Shown here: positions 52,440 through 60,800 of the stretch, in pieces
How the letters are laid out: every line of letters starts with the position of its first letter
How positions within the stretch are numbered: the first letter of the stretch is position 1
Assembly (NCBI RefSeq): GCF_013002715.1
Contig: NZ_JABENB010000001.1
Coordinates: forward strand, 1,240,001-1,304,000
DNA from: Flexivirga aerilata
GTDB lineage: Bacteria; Actinomycetota; Actinomycetes; Actinomycetales; Dermatophilaceae
Direction: 5' to 3'
Length of the DNA stretch: 64,000 bases
The notes under the pieces: model-generated
Databases searched by the model: none
The model's input: the letters and a program-made list of their open reading frames with translations, nothing else
Told to the model about the DNA's origin: nothing
Program-made: the position numbers and the translations under genes

Positions 52440-54290
52440 ATGGCCGAAAGTGCAGCAACCGCAGGCGAATACGACTTCGTGATCGTGGGATCCGGGGCGG
52501 GTGGCGGTCCGCTCGCGGCCAATCTTGCGCTGGCCGGACACTCCGTGCTGGTGCTCGAAGCCGGCGACGACCACGCGTGCCCGTACTACTCGGTGCCGAT
52601 CATGCAGGCCTACGCCAGCGAGGACGCGGCGATGCGGTGGGACTTCTTCGTGCGGCACTGGGACGAGGACGCCGAGCAGCGGCGGGACGGCAAGTTCGTG
52701 CCGGAGCACGACGGTGTGCTCTACCCCCGCGGCAGCACCCTGGGCGGCAGCACCGCGATCAGCGCGCTGGTCACCATCTACCCGCACCCGGACGACTGGG
52801 ACCGGCTCGCCGCGCTCACCGGCGACGACGGATTTGCCGCGACGGCGATGCGCGAGCACTTCCAGCGGCTGGAGGCGTGGCGTGGCGCGGACGCCGAGCC
52901 GCTGCCCGGCGACGACGCGGCCACCCGCGACGCCAAGGCGCTGCACGGCACCGACGGCTGGCTGGGCACCACCCGCGCCAACCCGAAGCTGGCCGGCCGG
53001 GAGCCGATGTTCCTGGACGTGATCGGCGCGATGGAGTCGACGGCGCGCGAACGCTTCGGCATACCGCAGGAGGTGTCGCTGCCACGCGACCCGAATGCCG
53101 CCGACACCCCTGCCGACTTCGAGGGGATGACCTTCATCCCGGTGGCCGTGCAGGACGGCCACCGCAACGGCAGCCGGGAGCGGTTGCAGTCGGTGCAGGC
53201 GCAGGTGCCGGGGAAGCTGGAGATCCGGCTGGGTGCGCTCGCCACCCGCGTCGTCTTCGAGGACGACCGCGCGATCGGCGTGGAGTATCTCGCCGGCGAG
53301 CACCTGTATGCCGCGAGCCCCGAAGCCGCCACCCCCGATCCGCAGCTGCAGTTCGTGCGTGCCCGGCGCGAGGTCATCCTCGCCGGGGGAGCGTTCAACA
53401 CCCCGCAACTGCTGATGTTGTCCGGCATCGGCCCGCGCGAGCACCTCGACGAGCACGGCGTCGCGGTGCGCGCCGACCTGCCGGGGGTGGGCGCCAATCT
53501 GCATGACCGCTATGAGGTTTCGGTCGTCACGGAGTTGGCGAAGGACTACTCGATCTTCGAGGGCGAGGACCTCGACGTGCCGCACGGTTCGGAGCAGGGC
53601 GACTCGCTCTATGCCGAGTGGCGGGACGACGCCGACGGCCCCTACGCCACGAACGGGTCACTGGCCGCGATCATCGCGCGTTCGCAGTCGCGACGCCCCG
53701 GTGACGACTCGGACCTGATCGTCTTCGCGCTGCCGATCGAATTCCGCGGCTACTACCCCGGATATGCCAAAGACGCTGTCGCACACCATGATCGCCTCTC
53801 GGTGCTGGTCCTCAAGGGGCACACCAACAACCGGGCCGGCACGGTGCGTCTCCGGTCCGCCGACCCGACCGACGTGCCCGAGATCGGCTTCCGCTACTTC
53901 GAGGAGGGCAGCCCCGGCTTCGAGCAGGACCTCGACGGCGTGGTCGACGGCGTCGAGATCGCCCGCGACATCGTGGCGCACCTGCCGGCCGGGGTGCCGG
54001 TGAAGAGCGAATTGCTGCCGGGCGCAGCGGTTTCCGATCGCACGCAGCTGCGCGACTACGTCCGCGACAACGCCTGGGGGCATCACGCCTGCGGCACGGC
54101 CCGCATCGGCCGCGACGACGACCCGGGCGCGGTGCTCGACGGCGACTTCCGGGTGCGCGGGGTGCAGGGACTGCGGGTGGTCGACGCGTCGGTGTTTCCC
54201 GACATACCCGGGTTCTTCATCGCCACCGCCGTCTACCTGATCAGCGAAAAGGCAAGCGCGGCAATCATTTCCGAGTATGCCGACGGCTGA
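52440..54290 (+). CDS. GMC-family FAD oxidoreductase
   Basis: A 616-residue flavoprotein. N-terminal FAD motif [17 protein letters not shown], second signature [31 protein letters not shown], and C-terminal catalytic His in [12 protein letters not shown] with [12 protein letters not shown]. It probably oxidises an alcohol, such as choline or another polyol, but substrate is not evident. AGGGGAG lies 7 bases before ATG 52440; an ATG five bases earlier is out of frame. No signal peptide. Confidence 0.9.
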   Translation: MAESAATAGEYDFVIVGSGAGGGPLAANLALAGHSVLVLEAGDDHACPYYSVPIMQAYASEDAAMRWDFFVRHWDEDAEQRRDGKFVPEHDGVLYPRGSTLGGSTAISALVTIYPHPDDWDRLAALTGDDGFAATAMREHFQRLEAWRGADAEPLPGDDAATRDAKALHGTDGWLGTTRANPKLAGREPMFLDVIGAMESTARERFGIPQEVSLPRDPNAADTPADFEGMTFIPVAVQDGHRNGSRERLQSVQAQVPGKLEIRLGALATRVVFEDDRAIGVEYLAGEHLYAASPEAATPDPQLQFVRARREVILAGGAFNTPQLLMLSGIGPREHLDEHGVAVRADLPGVGANLHDRYEVSVVTELAKDYSIFEGEDLDVPHGSEQGDSLYAEWRDDADGPYATNGSLAAIIARSQSRRPGDDSDLIVFALPIEFRGYYPGYAKDAVAHHDRLSVLVLKGHTNNRAGTVRLRSADPTDVPEIGFRYFEEGSPGFEQDLDGVVDGVEIARDIVAHLPAGVPVKSELLPGAAVSDRTQLRDYVRDNAWGHHACGTARIGRDDDPGAVLDGDFRVRGVQGLRVVDASVFPDIPGFFIATAVYLISEKASAAIISEYADG

Positions 54291-54291
54291 T

Positions 54292-54321
54292 CGCCGCCTC
54301 CCGGCACAGTGGGAGACGGCG
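54292..54321. terminator. Hairpin between convergent genes
   Basis: CGCCGCCTCCC (54292-54302) and GGGAGACGGCG (54311-54321) pair with one mismatch around an 8-base loop between the GMC and the DUF4352-like genes. Likely a shared terminator. Confidence 0.6.
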
Positions 54322-54352
54322 ACCAGGTCGAGGCGAGTCTGAGCACGTCCGC

Positions 54353-55108
54353 TCAGCGCAACTGCACGGTCTCGGCGTCGTCGAACAGGCCGCCGCCCTT
54401 GAAGTCGATCGCGGTCGCCCGCACGCTGGCCGGCATGTCGTAGACGAGCACTCCGTCGACCGCGTTGCCGGGGTTGATCTGCTCGAGGAACAGGTTGTTG
54501 TCGGGGTTCAACGCGATCTGCGCCGTCGTGTCCGGCGAGTAGGTCTTGCTGTCGGCGTCCTTGATCTTCTGGTCAGAGTCCAGCAGCGTCTGCGACTCCT
54601 TGCCGACGTTGCGGACCGTGACATAGACGAGGGTGAACCTGCCCTGCGCCTTCTGGGCCAGGAAGTCCTGACCGACGCTCGCCTGGTCGCGAACCACCTT
54701 GGTGACGGTGAACTGCAGGTCTCCGGACTTCACCGCGGTGCCGACGCCGGGCTTGCCTTTGCCCTCGTCCTTGCCCTGGTCCTTCGGCGCACTCGTCGTG
54801 GTGGGCTCGCTCTCGGGGGCCGCGCTGTCGGTCGGCTCGGTCGTGGTCGACTGGGCGCCGGCCCCCTGCGCGGTGGCGGTGTCGGAGGCCGCGGCGTCGC
54901 CGGAGCTCTTGCCGCCCTGGCTCGCCACGCTGACCACGACGATGAAGGCGACCAGCGCGAGCAGGCCGGTGAGGATCTTGTGCCGCGCGAACCAGCTGCG
55001 CTTCCTGGGCGCCGGGCCGGGCGGGACCGGCGGGTACGGGCCGCCCTGCGGCGGCTGCCCGCCCCACTGCTGGGAGAAGTTCGGGTCCTGGCCGTTGTGG
55101 TTGCTCAT
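54353..55108 (-). CDS. Membrane-anchored DUF4352-like protein
   Basis: A 251-residue protein. A Pro/Gly/Gln-rich cytoplasmic N-terminus (HNGQDPNFSQQWGGQPPQGG) precedes one membrane helix (ILTGLLALVAFIVVVSVASQ), a Ser/Thr/Ala-rich stalk and a beta domain (LQFTVTKVVRD, GRFTLVYVTVRNVGK) of the DUF4352 immunoglobulin-like type. No lipobox. Function unknown; it lies next to a NarL-type two-component system, with direct repeats in the shared spacer. Confidence 0.8.
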   Translation of the reverse strand: MSNHNGQDPNFSQQWGGQPPQGGPYPPVPPGPAPRKRSWFARHKILTGLLALVAFIVVVSVASQGGKSSGDAAASDTATAQGAGAQSTTTEPTDSAAPESEPTTTSAPKDQGKDEGKGKPGVGTAVKSGDLQFTVTKVVRDQASVGQDFLAQKAQGRFTLVYVTVRNVGKESQTLLDSDQKIKDADSKTYSPDTTAQIALNPDNNLFLEQINPGNAVDGVLVYDMPASVRATAIDFKGGGLFDDAETVQLR

Positions 55109-55202
55109 GACGGTGCTCCTTGCTCGGGGTGTTGTTGTCGTGCCCCAGTAGGCCGTCCGCGCCCGGCGCCGCACCTCCCGCGACCGGCTCGTCATACCTC
55201 CG

Positions 55203-55239
55203 CCGATCGGGGGAGCAGGCCGGCTCCGATCGGGGGAGC
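55203..55239. promoter_or_regulatory. Direct repeat CCGATCGGGGGAGC, two copies
   Basis: Copies at 55203-55216 and 55226-55239, 23 bases apart; the second lies in an inverted GGCTCC-N7-GGAGCC. They sit between the divergent DUF4352-like gene and the kinase gene, a good place for binding sites of the response regulator. Confidence 0.55.
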
Positions 55240-55260
55240 CGCGGCGTCGGCCGTCGGCTC

Positions 55261-55266
55261 TAGAGT
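55261..55266 (+). promoter_or_regulatory. -10 box TAGAGT, leaderless type
   Basis: Six bases before ATG 55273 of the kinase gene. Confidence 0.5.
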
Positions 55267-55272
55267 GCCGCC

Positions 55273-56535
55273 ATGACCACCGCACCGACCGCCTCCTGGT
55301 GGCGTTCCCGCCGCCCGCTGGCGGTGCTGTGCACCGTGCTGATCGTCGTGGTGGCGATGAGCGCGCAGGTCATGGCGGCCGCATTCGCGCAATACCGTCA
55401 CGACGGTGTCACCGACCAGCGGCTGGCCGACCAGACGCAGATCGACGGGGTGTTCCTCGCGGTCGGATTGCTGGGCATCTGCCTCGCGGTGCTGCTGATC
55501 TGGCGGCACCGCCGGCCGGTGTGGATCAGCCTCGGCATCAGCGCGCTCACGATCGTGCTCCCGCTCGACGGGCTGACCCCGCTCTTCGCCCTGTATGCCG
55601 TGGCGCTCGCGGTGACCGGTCCCTGGCTGTGGGGCTGCATCGCGGCCGCCGTGGCCGCCGAGGTCGCCGCGACGTGGCGCGACACCCGCGGCACCCAGGT
55701 GTCGTCGTGGCTGCGCGGCCTCGTGTCAGTGCGCGACGGCGCGCAATTCCCTTGGTGGCTGGTCGGATTGGTGGCGTTGCTCTTCGTCGCCGTCACCGTC
55801 GGCCTGGCGCTGCTGGTGCGCAGCCGTCGCGACCTCAGCGTCAGCCGTGCCCACGAAACTCGCAGCGAGACCAAGCTGCACGCGCTCGGTGAGGAGCTCG
55901 CGCGGCAGACCGAGCGTGAGCGCATCGCCCGCGAGGTGCACGACGTGCTCGGTCACCGGTTGTCGCTGCTGTCGTTGCACGCCGCCGGGCTCGAGCTCGT
56001 GGCCGACGACCCGAAGCTGGCCAAGAGCGCGTCGCTGGTGCGGCAGGGCGCCCAGGAGTCGATGAACGACCTGCGCTCGCTGCTCGCGGTGCTGCGTCGC
56101 CCCGAGGACCCGGACGTCAGCGAGACCGTGCCGACCCTGCGCGAGCTCCCGTCGCTGATCGACGAGTCGCTCGCCGCGGGCAGCCCGGTCGCGGCGTCGG
56201 TCTTCATCGACCAGTCGGCGACGCTCGACGACCGGGTCGGTCGCAGCGCTTACCGGATCACCCAGGAGCTGCTCACCAACGCCCGCCGGCACGCGCCCGG
56301 GGTGCCCGTGCGGTTGCAGATCGACGCCGGGCCCGAGCGCGGCGTCGAGATCAGCACCGCCAACCGGGCCGCGGACCCGAGCGACCGCCGGGTGCGCCCG
56401 GGCAACGGCCTGACCGGGGTGCACGAGCGGGTGCAGCAGGCGGGCGGCGAGTCGTGGGTGTGGATCGACGACGAGGGTGCCTTCCGCACGCTGGTGCGGT
56501 TGCCGTGGGAATGGAGAGGGGCCGGCAATGAGTGA
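55273..56535 (+). CDS. Sensor histidine kinase, NarL-system type
   Basis: A 420-residue kinase with four to five membrane helices in the N-terminal half (VLCTVLIVVVAMSAQVMA; VFLAVGLLGICLAVLLIW), a HisKA_3 domain (ERERIAREVHDVLGHRLSLL, His phosphorylated) and an HATPase (ELLTNARRHAPGVPV; GNGLTGVHERV). Typical for actinobacterial kinases without an extracellular sensor. It pairs with the overlapping NarL-type regulator; the stimulus is unknown. Confidence 0.92.
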   Translation: MTTAPTASWWRSRRPLAVLCTVLIVVVAMSAQVMAAAFAQYRHDGVTDQRLADQTQIDGVFLAVGLLGICLAVLLIWRHRRPVWISLGISALTIVLPLDGLTPLFALYAVALAVTGPWLWGCIAAAVAAEVAATWRDTRGTQVSSWLRGLVSVRDGAQFPWWLVGLVALLFVAVTVGLALLVRSRRDLSVSRAHETRSETKLHALGEELARQTERERIAREVHDVLGHRLSLLSLHAAGLELVADDPKLAKSASLVRQGAQESMNDLRSLLAVLRRPEDPDVSETVPTLRELPSLIDESLAAGSPVAASVFIDQSATLDDRVGRSAYRITQELLTNARRHAPGVPVRLQIDAGPERGVEISTANRAADPSDRRVRPGNGLTGVHERVQQAGGESWVWIDDEGAFRTLVRLPWEWRGAGNE

Positions 56536-57196
56536 GCAGGAGGAGCGCCCGATCCGGGTGCTGCTGGTCGACGACGACGCGCTGGTCTGCCAGGGCCTGG
56601 AGCTGATCCTGTCGAGCGCACCGGACATCGAGGTGGTCGGGTCGGTCGACGACGGCGACCGAGCGGTGCCCGCCGTGCAACAGCATTTCCCGGACGTGGT
56701 GCTGCTCGACGTGCGGATGCAACGGCTCGACGGCATCGCCGCGACCGGTGCGCTGCGTGCCCTCGCCAACCCGCCGAAGGTCATCGTGCTCACCACTTTC
56801 GACGCCGACGACGTCGTGATGCGGGCCATCGGGGCGGGCGCGTCCGGCTTCCTGCTCAAGACCGCCGCCGCGACCGAGATCATCGATGCCATCCGCAACG
56901 TAGCCGGTGGCGCCGGCGCGCTCTCGCCGCAGAGCATCCGCCAGGTGTTCCAGCAGGTGCAGGCGAGCAACGACCAGGACCGGCAGCGGGCGCGGGCGGC
57001 GCTCGCGACCCTCACCGACCGCGAACTCGCAGTGGTCCGCCTCTTGGTCAAGGGGTTGAGCAACCCCGAGATCGCCAGGGAGCTCTATCTCGGGGAGGCC
57101 ACGGTCAAGACGCACCTCACGGCGGCGCAGCAGAAGCTCGGCGCGACCAACCGGGTGCAGGCCGCGGTGGAGGCGACCCGCGGCGGGCTGGGGTGA
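56528..57196 (+). CDS. Response regulator, NarL/FixJ type
   Basis: A 222-residue partner of the kinase, with 8 bases of overlap. Receiver with DDD near 15-17, phosphoryl Asp61 (LLDVRMQ) and Lys near 117 (LLKTAAAT), linker, and a LuxR HTH (LTDRELAVVRLLVKGLSN; ATVKTHL). Candidate sites upstream of the operon are the direct repeats at 55203-55239. Confidence 0.93.
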   Translation: MSEQEERPIRVLLVDDDALVCQGLELILSSAPDIEVVGSVDDGDRAVPAVQQHFPDVVLLDVRMQRLDGIAATGALRALANPPKVIVLTTFDADDVVMRAIGAGASGFLLKTAAATEIIDAIRNVAGGAGALSPQSIRQVFQQVQASNDQDRQRARAALATLTDRELAVVRLLVKGLSNPEIARELYLGEATVKTHLTAAQQKLGATNRVQAAVEATRGGLG

Positions 57197-57258
57197 GCTT
57201 CGTCATACGGCATCGGACGCCGGGAGACACCCGGCACCAGAGGAGCTGACGGGAAAGA

Positions 57259-57288
57259 AAACGGACCCGCCCGAAGGCGAGTCCGTTT
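57259..57288 (-). terminator. Terminator of the tRNA cluster
   Basis: On the minus strand AAACGGAC-type stem (57259-57266 with 57281-57288; inner CGCC/GGCG) is followed by TTTTCTTT, a good intrinsic terminator for the Glu-Asp-Phe transcript; it also faces the end of the response-regulator gene. Confidence 0.8.
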
Positions 57289-57310
57289 CGTGCGCGGCCG
57301 AAGCGACCGG

Positions 57311-57386
57311 TGGTGGCCAGAGACGGGGTCGAACCGCCGACCTAGCGATTTTCAGTCGCTCGCTCTACCAACTGAGCTATCTGGCC
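57311..57386 (-). tRNA. tRNA-Phe (GAA)
   Basis: Minus strand GGCCAGATAGCTCAGTTGG start, anticodon stem ACTGAAAATC (GAA), T-loop GGTTCGAACC. CCA is encoded (57311-57313). The acceptor stem is complete (GGCCAGA with TCTGGCC). Confidence 0.95.
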
Positions 57387-57420
57387 TTGAGCCCTATGGA
57401 CTTGATTCCCAGGGAAGGGA

Positions 57421-57497
57421 TGGCGACCCCGACGGGACTCGAACCCGCGACCTCCGCCGTGACAGGGCGGCGCGCTAACCAACTGCGCTACGGGGCC
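57421..57497 (-). tRNA. tRNA-Asp (GTC)
   Basis: Minus strand GGCCCCGTAGCGCAG start, anticodon loop CCTGTCAC (GTC), T-loop GGTTCGAGTCC, encoded CCA (57421-57423). The acceptor stem pairs with one G-T wobble. Confidence 0.95.
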
Positions 57498-57530
57498 TTG
57501 CGGCCATACTGCATCATCGCGAACGATGCG

Positions 57531-57603
57531 TATCCCCAACGGGATTCGAACCCGTGCTACCGCCGTGAAAGGGCGGGGTCCTAGGCCGCTAGACGATGGG
57601 GAC
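57531..57603 (-). tRNA. tRNA-Glu (TTC)
   Basis: Minus strand GTCCCCATCGTCTAGCGG start, anticodon loop CCTTTCAC (TTC), T-loop GGTTCGAATCC. No CCA is encoded, unlike the two neighbours in the same cluster. Confidence 0.93.
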
Positions 57604-57706
57604 CTTGTCCTGCGACCCAGTCCTCAGCATCAAGCCGCCTCGGCTGGTGACGAGGACTAGATGACTATAGGGGAGGGAAGCGCGAACCACCAAAACGGCG
57701 GCGGCC

Positions 57707-58753
57707 TCACCCCTTCTTCGCCCACTCCAGCAGGCGATCGAGCGGCCAGGTGTCGACGATCCGCTCCAGTGGTACGCCGAGTCGCTGCGCGCGCTCGCAG
57801 CCGTATTCGACGAAATCCAGCTGCCCCGGCGCGTGCGCATCGCTGTCGATCGAGAACAAGCAGCCGGCGGCCATCGCCTGCTCGATCAGCTCGTCGGGCG
57901 GGTCGCAGCGCTCGGGCCGGGAGTTGATCTCGACGGCGACGTCGTGCTCCACGCAGGCCGCGAAGACCGCCGCAGCGTCGAAGGCCGACTGCTCCCGGCG
58001 CAACTTCTTGCCACGGCGTTCGCCGTCGATCATCCGGCCGGTGCAGTGACCGAGGATGTTGGTGCGCGGGTCGCCGATCGCGGCGACCATCCGCCGCGTC
58101 ATCGGCGCCGACGGCATCTTCAGCTTCGAGTGCACCGACGCGACCCGGATGTCGAGGCGGTCCAGCAGCTTCGGGTCCTGGTCGAGCGCGCCCTCGTCGA
58201 GGATGTCGACCTCGATGCCCTTGAGCAGCCGGAAATCGGTCAGCTGCTCGTTCATCTTGTCGATGAGCCGCAGCTGTTTGCCCAGGCGTTCGGCGGACAA
58301 TCCATTCGCGACCCGCAGGCTGGGGGAGTGATCGGTGAGCGCGATGTAGTCGTGGCCGAGTTCCATTGCGGTCGCGACCATCTCGGGGATCGGCGACCCT
58401 CCGTCGCTCCAGTCGGAGTGGCAGTGCAGATCGCCCTTGAGCGCAGCGCGGTACTTCTCGCCGCCCTCGACGAGCCGCTCGGGCGACTTGTCCTCCAGGC
58501 TGACCAGGTATGCCGGGCGTTTCCCCGCGAGCGCCTCCGCGACCACCGCCTCGGTCGACTTGCCGATGCCCGGCAGCTGGTCGAGGGTGCCGGTGTCGGC
58601 GAGGCGGCGCAGCTCGTCGGCGGGGGTGCGCAGCACGGTGTCCGCGGCCTGCCGGAACGCCTTGACCCGGTAGGTGCCGGCCCGGGATCGCTCCAGCAGG
58701 AAGGCGATCCGGCGCAGCGCGTCCACCGGTTCGATCGAGGCGTGAGTCGTCAT
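57707..58753 (-). CDS. PHP-domain protein with PolX-type N-terminal domain
   Basis: A 348-residue protein. Residues 1-90 resemble the PolX helix-hairpin-helix region (YRVKAFRQAADTV; DQLPGIGKSTEAVVAEAL). The rest is a PHP phosphoesterase with metal motifs DLHCHSDWSDG, YIALTDHS, ASVHSK, EINS and SDAHA. The DNA polymerase palm of PolX is missing, so it is a nuclease/phosphatase-type relative rather than a repair polymerase. Metal ligands look complete. Start ATG 58753. Confidence 0.9.
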   Translation of the reverse strand: MTTHASIEPVDALRRIAFLLERSRAGTYRVKAFRQAADTVLRTPADELRRLADTGTLDQLPGIGKSTEAVVAEALAGKRPAYLVSLEDKSPERLVEGGEKYRAALKGDLHCHSDWSDGGSPIPEMVATAMELGHDYIALTDHSPSLRVANGLSAERLGKQLRLIDKMNEQLTDFRLLKGIEVDILDEGALDQDPKLLDRLDIRVASVHSKLKMPSAPMTRRMVAAIGDPRTNILGHCTGRMIDGERRGKKLRREQSAFDAAAVFAACVEHDVAVEINSRPERCDPPDELIEQAMAAGCLFSIDSDAHAPGQLDFVEYGCERAQRLGVPLERIVDTWPLDRLLEWAKKG

Positions 58754-58776
58754 ACGGCGATTATCGGGTGTTCGCG

Positions 58777-58782
58777 TAGGGT
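58777..58782 (+). promoter_or_regulatory. -10 box TAGGGT, leaderless type
   Basis: Eight bases before GTG 58791. Confidence 0.45.
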
Positions 58783-58790
58783 TCGTGCCC

Positions 58791-59261
58791 GTGCGGGCAA
58801 CGGTTCTGATCGCGCTGGTCGCGGCGGGCGTGTGCTGGGTGTGGTGGGCTCGGCGCCGGACCCAGGAGGGGCACCTGCGGCGCCTCGTGGCCGCCGCGCG
58901 CGGCAACCCCGGCCGCGGAGTGCGGGCGACGGTGCTCAGCCAGACGGTCGCAGCCGTGCTCGCGATCGTGGTGCTGGGCGTCGGCCTCTGGGCCGAGGAC
59001 GCGCACCGGCTGTTCTGGGTGCGCATCCCGCTCGCGCTCGCGGTGATCGCGTTCTACGTGCCGTTCGCGACCGCGCTCGCGCAGCCGTCGTTCAACGTCA
59101 AGAACCTGCGCCGCACGCCCGAGCGGCGGCTCGTCGAACTCGGCGCCCCACCGGAGGTCGCCCGCCGCATCGCCGCGGTCGGTAAGCCGTTCGCCGTGCT
59201 CGGGTCGGTGATCTTCCTGTGCTCGGTGATGGTGCTCGTCTGGCACCACCTGCGTGCCTGA
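58791..59261 (+). CDS. Small membrane protein of unknown function
   Basis: A 156-residue protein with an N-terminal helix, a central helix pair (VLAIVVLGVGLWAEDA; IPLALAVIAFYVPFA) and a C-terminal helix (AVLGSVIFLCSVMVLVWHHL), about four in all, with a basic loop between (NLRRTPERRLVELGAPPEVA). No recognised family. Start GTG 58791 fits the TAGGGT box; GTG 58785 is an alternative. Confidence 0.7.
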   Translation: MRATVLIALVAAGVCWVWWARRRTQEGHLRRLVAAARGNPGRGVRATVLSQTVAAVLAIVVLGVGLWAEDAHRLFWVRIPLALAVIAFYVPFATALAQPSFNVKNLRRTPERRLVELGAPPEVARRIAAVGKPFAVLGSVIFLCSVMVLVWHHLRA

Positions 59262-59300
59262 GCCGCGTGATCGCGCGCGGTAGCGCCCGATCGCCCCGCG

Positions 59301-60266
59301 TCAGCCGGCGTCGGCGACCAACCGCGCGAACCGGTCCAGGTCGACGTTCCCGCCCGAGAGGATGACGCCGACCCGCGCGCCCGGCATCGTCGGCGCGAGG
59401 ACACGGGCCGCCGCGTAGGCGAGTGCACCGGTCGGCTCCACCACCAGCTTGCAGGTGTGCGCGAGGCTGCGCATGCCGGCCGCCAGCTCGTCGTCCGTCG
59501 CGAGCACGATGTCCTCGACCTGCTCCCGGATGATCGGGAAGGTCAGCGCGCCGAGTGCGGTCGTCTGGGCCCCGTCAGCGAGCGTCTCCGGCACGTCGAT
59601 CGTGACGATCTCACCGCTGTCGAAGGACCGTTTGCCGTCGTTGCCCGCGGCCGGTTCTGCGCCGAAAACCCTTGTTGCAGAGCGCATTCCGTGCACCGCG
59701 ACCGCCGTGCCGGAGAGCAGTCCGCCGCCGCCGAGCGGTGCGATCACCGCGTCGAGGTCGGCGACCTCCTGCATCAGCTCCAGTGCCGCGGTGCCCTGCC
59801 CGGCCATGATCGCCGGGTCGTCGAACGGCGGCACCACCGTGCGGCTCTCGCGCTCGGCGAGGTCCGCGGCGATCGCGGCGCGATCCTCGGTGCGGCGGTC
59901 ATAGGGCACGATCGTGGCGCCATACCCTCTGGTCGCCACCAACTTGATCTGCGGGGCGTCCGTCGGCATGACGATCGTCGCGGGTATGCCGAGCAGCCCC
60001 GCGGCCAGCGCGACCGCCTGGGCGTGATTGCCCGACGAGAACGCGACGACGCCGGCGCGACGCTCGTCGGGTGACAGCTGGGCCAGCCGGTTGTAGGCGC
60101 CGCGGAACTTGAACGCGCCCATCCGCTGGAGGTTCTCGCACTTCAGGTGCAGCTCGATGCCGAGCTCGTCATCGAGCCGGCGCGAGGTGACGACGGGTGT
60201 GCGGTGGGCGACTCCGGCGATGCGCGACGCTGCCGCCTGCACATCGGCGAAGTCGATCGCGCTCAC
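59301..60266 (-). CDS. Threonine/serine dehydratase (PLP)
   Basis: A 321-residue fold-type II PLP enzyme. The Schiff-base Lys is in FKFRGAYN near residue 51, the phosphate loop in SSGNHAQAVA and GGGGLLSG, and the C-terminal SGGNVD. There is no ACT or regulatory domain, so it is the catabolic or serine-racemase-like type rather than biosynthetic IlvA. Start GTG 60266 overlaps the preceding gene's stop by 4 bases. Confidence 0.93.
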   Translation of the reverse strand: MSAIDFADVQAAASRIAGVAHRTPVVTSRRLDDELGIELHLKCENLQRMGAFKFRGAYNRLAQLSPDERRAGVVAFSSGNHAQAVALAAGLLGIPATIVMPTDAPQIKLVATRGYGATIVPYDRRTEDRAAIAADLAERESRTVVPPFDDPAIMAGQGTAALELMQEVADLDAVIAPLGGGGLLSGTAVAVHGMRSATRVFGAEPAAGNDGKRSFDSGEIVTIDVPETLADGAQTTALGALTFPIIREQVEDIVLATDDELAAGMRSLAHTCKLVVEPTGALAYAAARVLAPTMPGARVGVILSGGNVDLDRFARLVADAG

Positions 60267-60772
60267 CGGGTGCCGTCGGCGATGTTCCGGTTGATCGTGG
60301 CGTCGGTCTTGCCGATCGCCGTCTTCTCGTCCTGCTCGGCGCTCTTGAACTGCTCGCGCATCGCCTCGGCCTTCTTGCTGCCGGCGTCCTGCAGCGTCTT
60401 GGCGAGGAAGACCACGCCCACGACGCCGACCGCCATCCACACCCGCGGGTGCTTGAAGCCGCGCTTGACGAGGAACTGCTCGATCTTGTCGTCGGCCTTC
60501 AGGCCGATGCCCGACGTGACGAGCATGAGGCCGCCGGTCGCGGCCGCGATGAGGTCGCTCGACGACACCGCGCGGTGCAGCGGGTGCTCGGGCGGCAGGT
60601 CGTCCCGGTTGCGGACGGTCAGGAAGACCGATCCGGCGGTGCCGGCGGTGTTGGCCCAGACCAGTCCACGCCGGGCCCAGCGCGGGAACCGGGCTGGACG
60701 CACCAGCGTCACCGCTCCGGCGAGGGCAGCGGACGCGAGGTTGAGGGCGGGAACGCTTTTCGAGGTCGCCAT
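60263..60772 (-). CDS. Actinobacterial membrane protein of unknown function
   Basis: A 169-residue protein with about four hydrophobic segments (ALNLASAALAGAVTLV; VWANTAGTAGSVFL; LIAAATGGLMLVTSGIGL; VWMAVGVVGVVFLAKTL) and a charged helical tail (SKKAEAMREQFKSAEQDEK). No function assigned. It is coupled to the downstream dehydratase (GTGA overlap). Confidence 0.75.
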   Translation of the reverse strand: MATSKSVPALNLASAALAGAVTLVRPARFPRWARRGLVWANTAGTAGSVFLTVRNRDDLPPEHPLHRAVSSSDLIAAATGGLMLVTSGIGLKADDKIEQFLVKRGFKHPRVWMAVGVVGVVFLAKTLQDAGSKKAEAMREQFKSAEQDEKTAIGKTDATINRNIADGTR

Positions 60773-60800
60773 GGGGCAAACCCTAATCGCAGCCGCCGGG

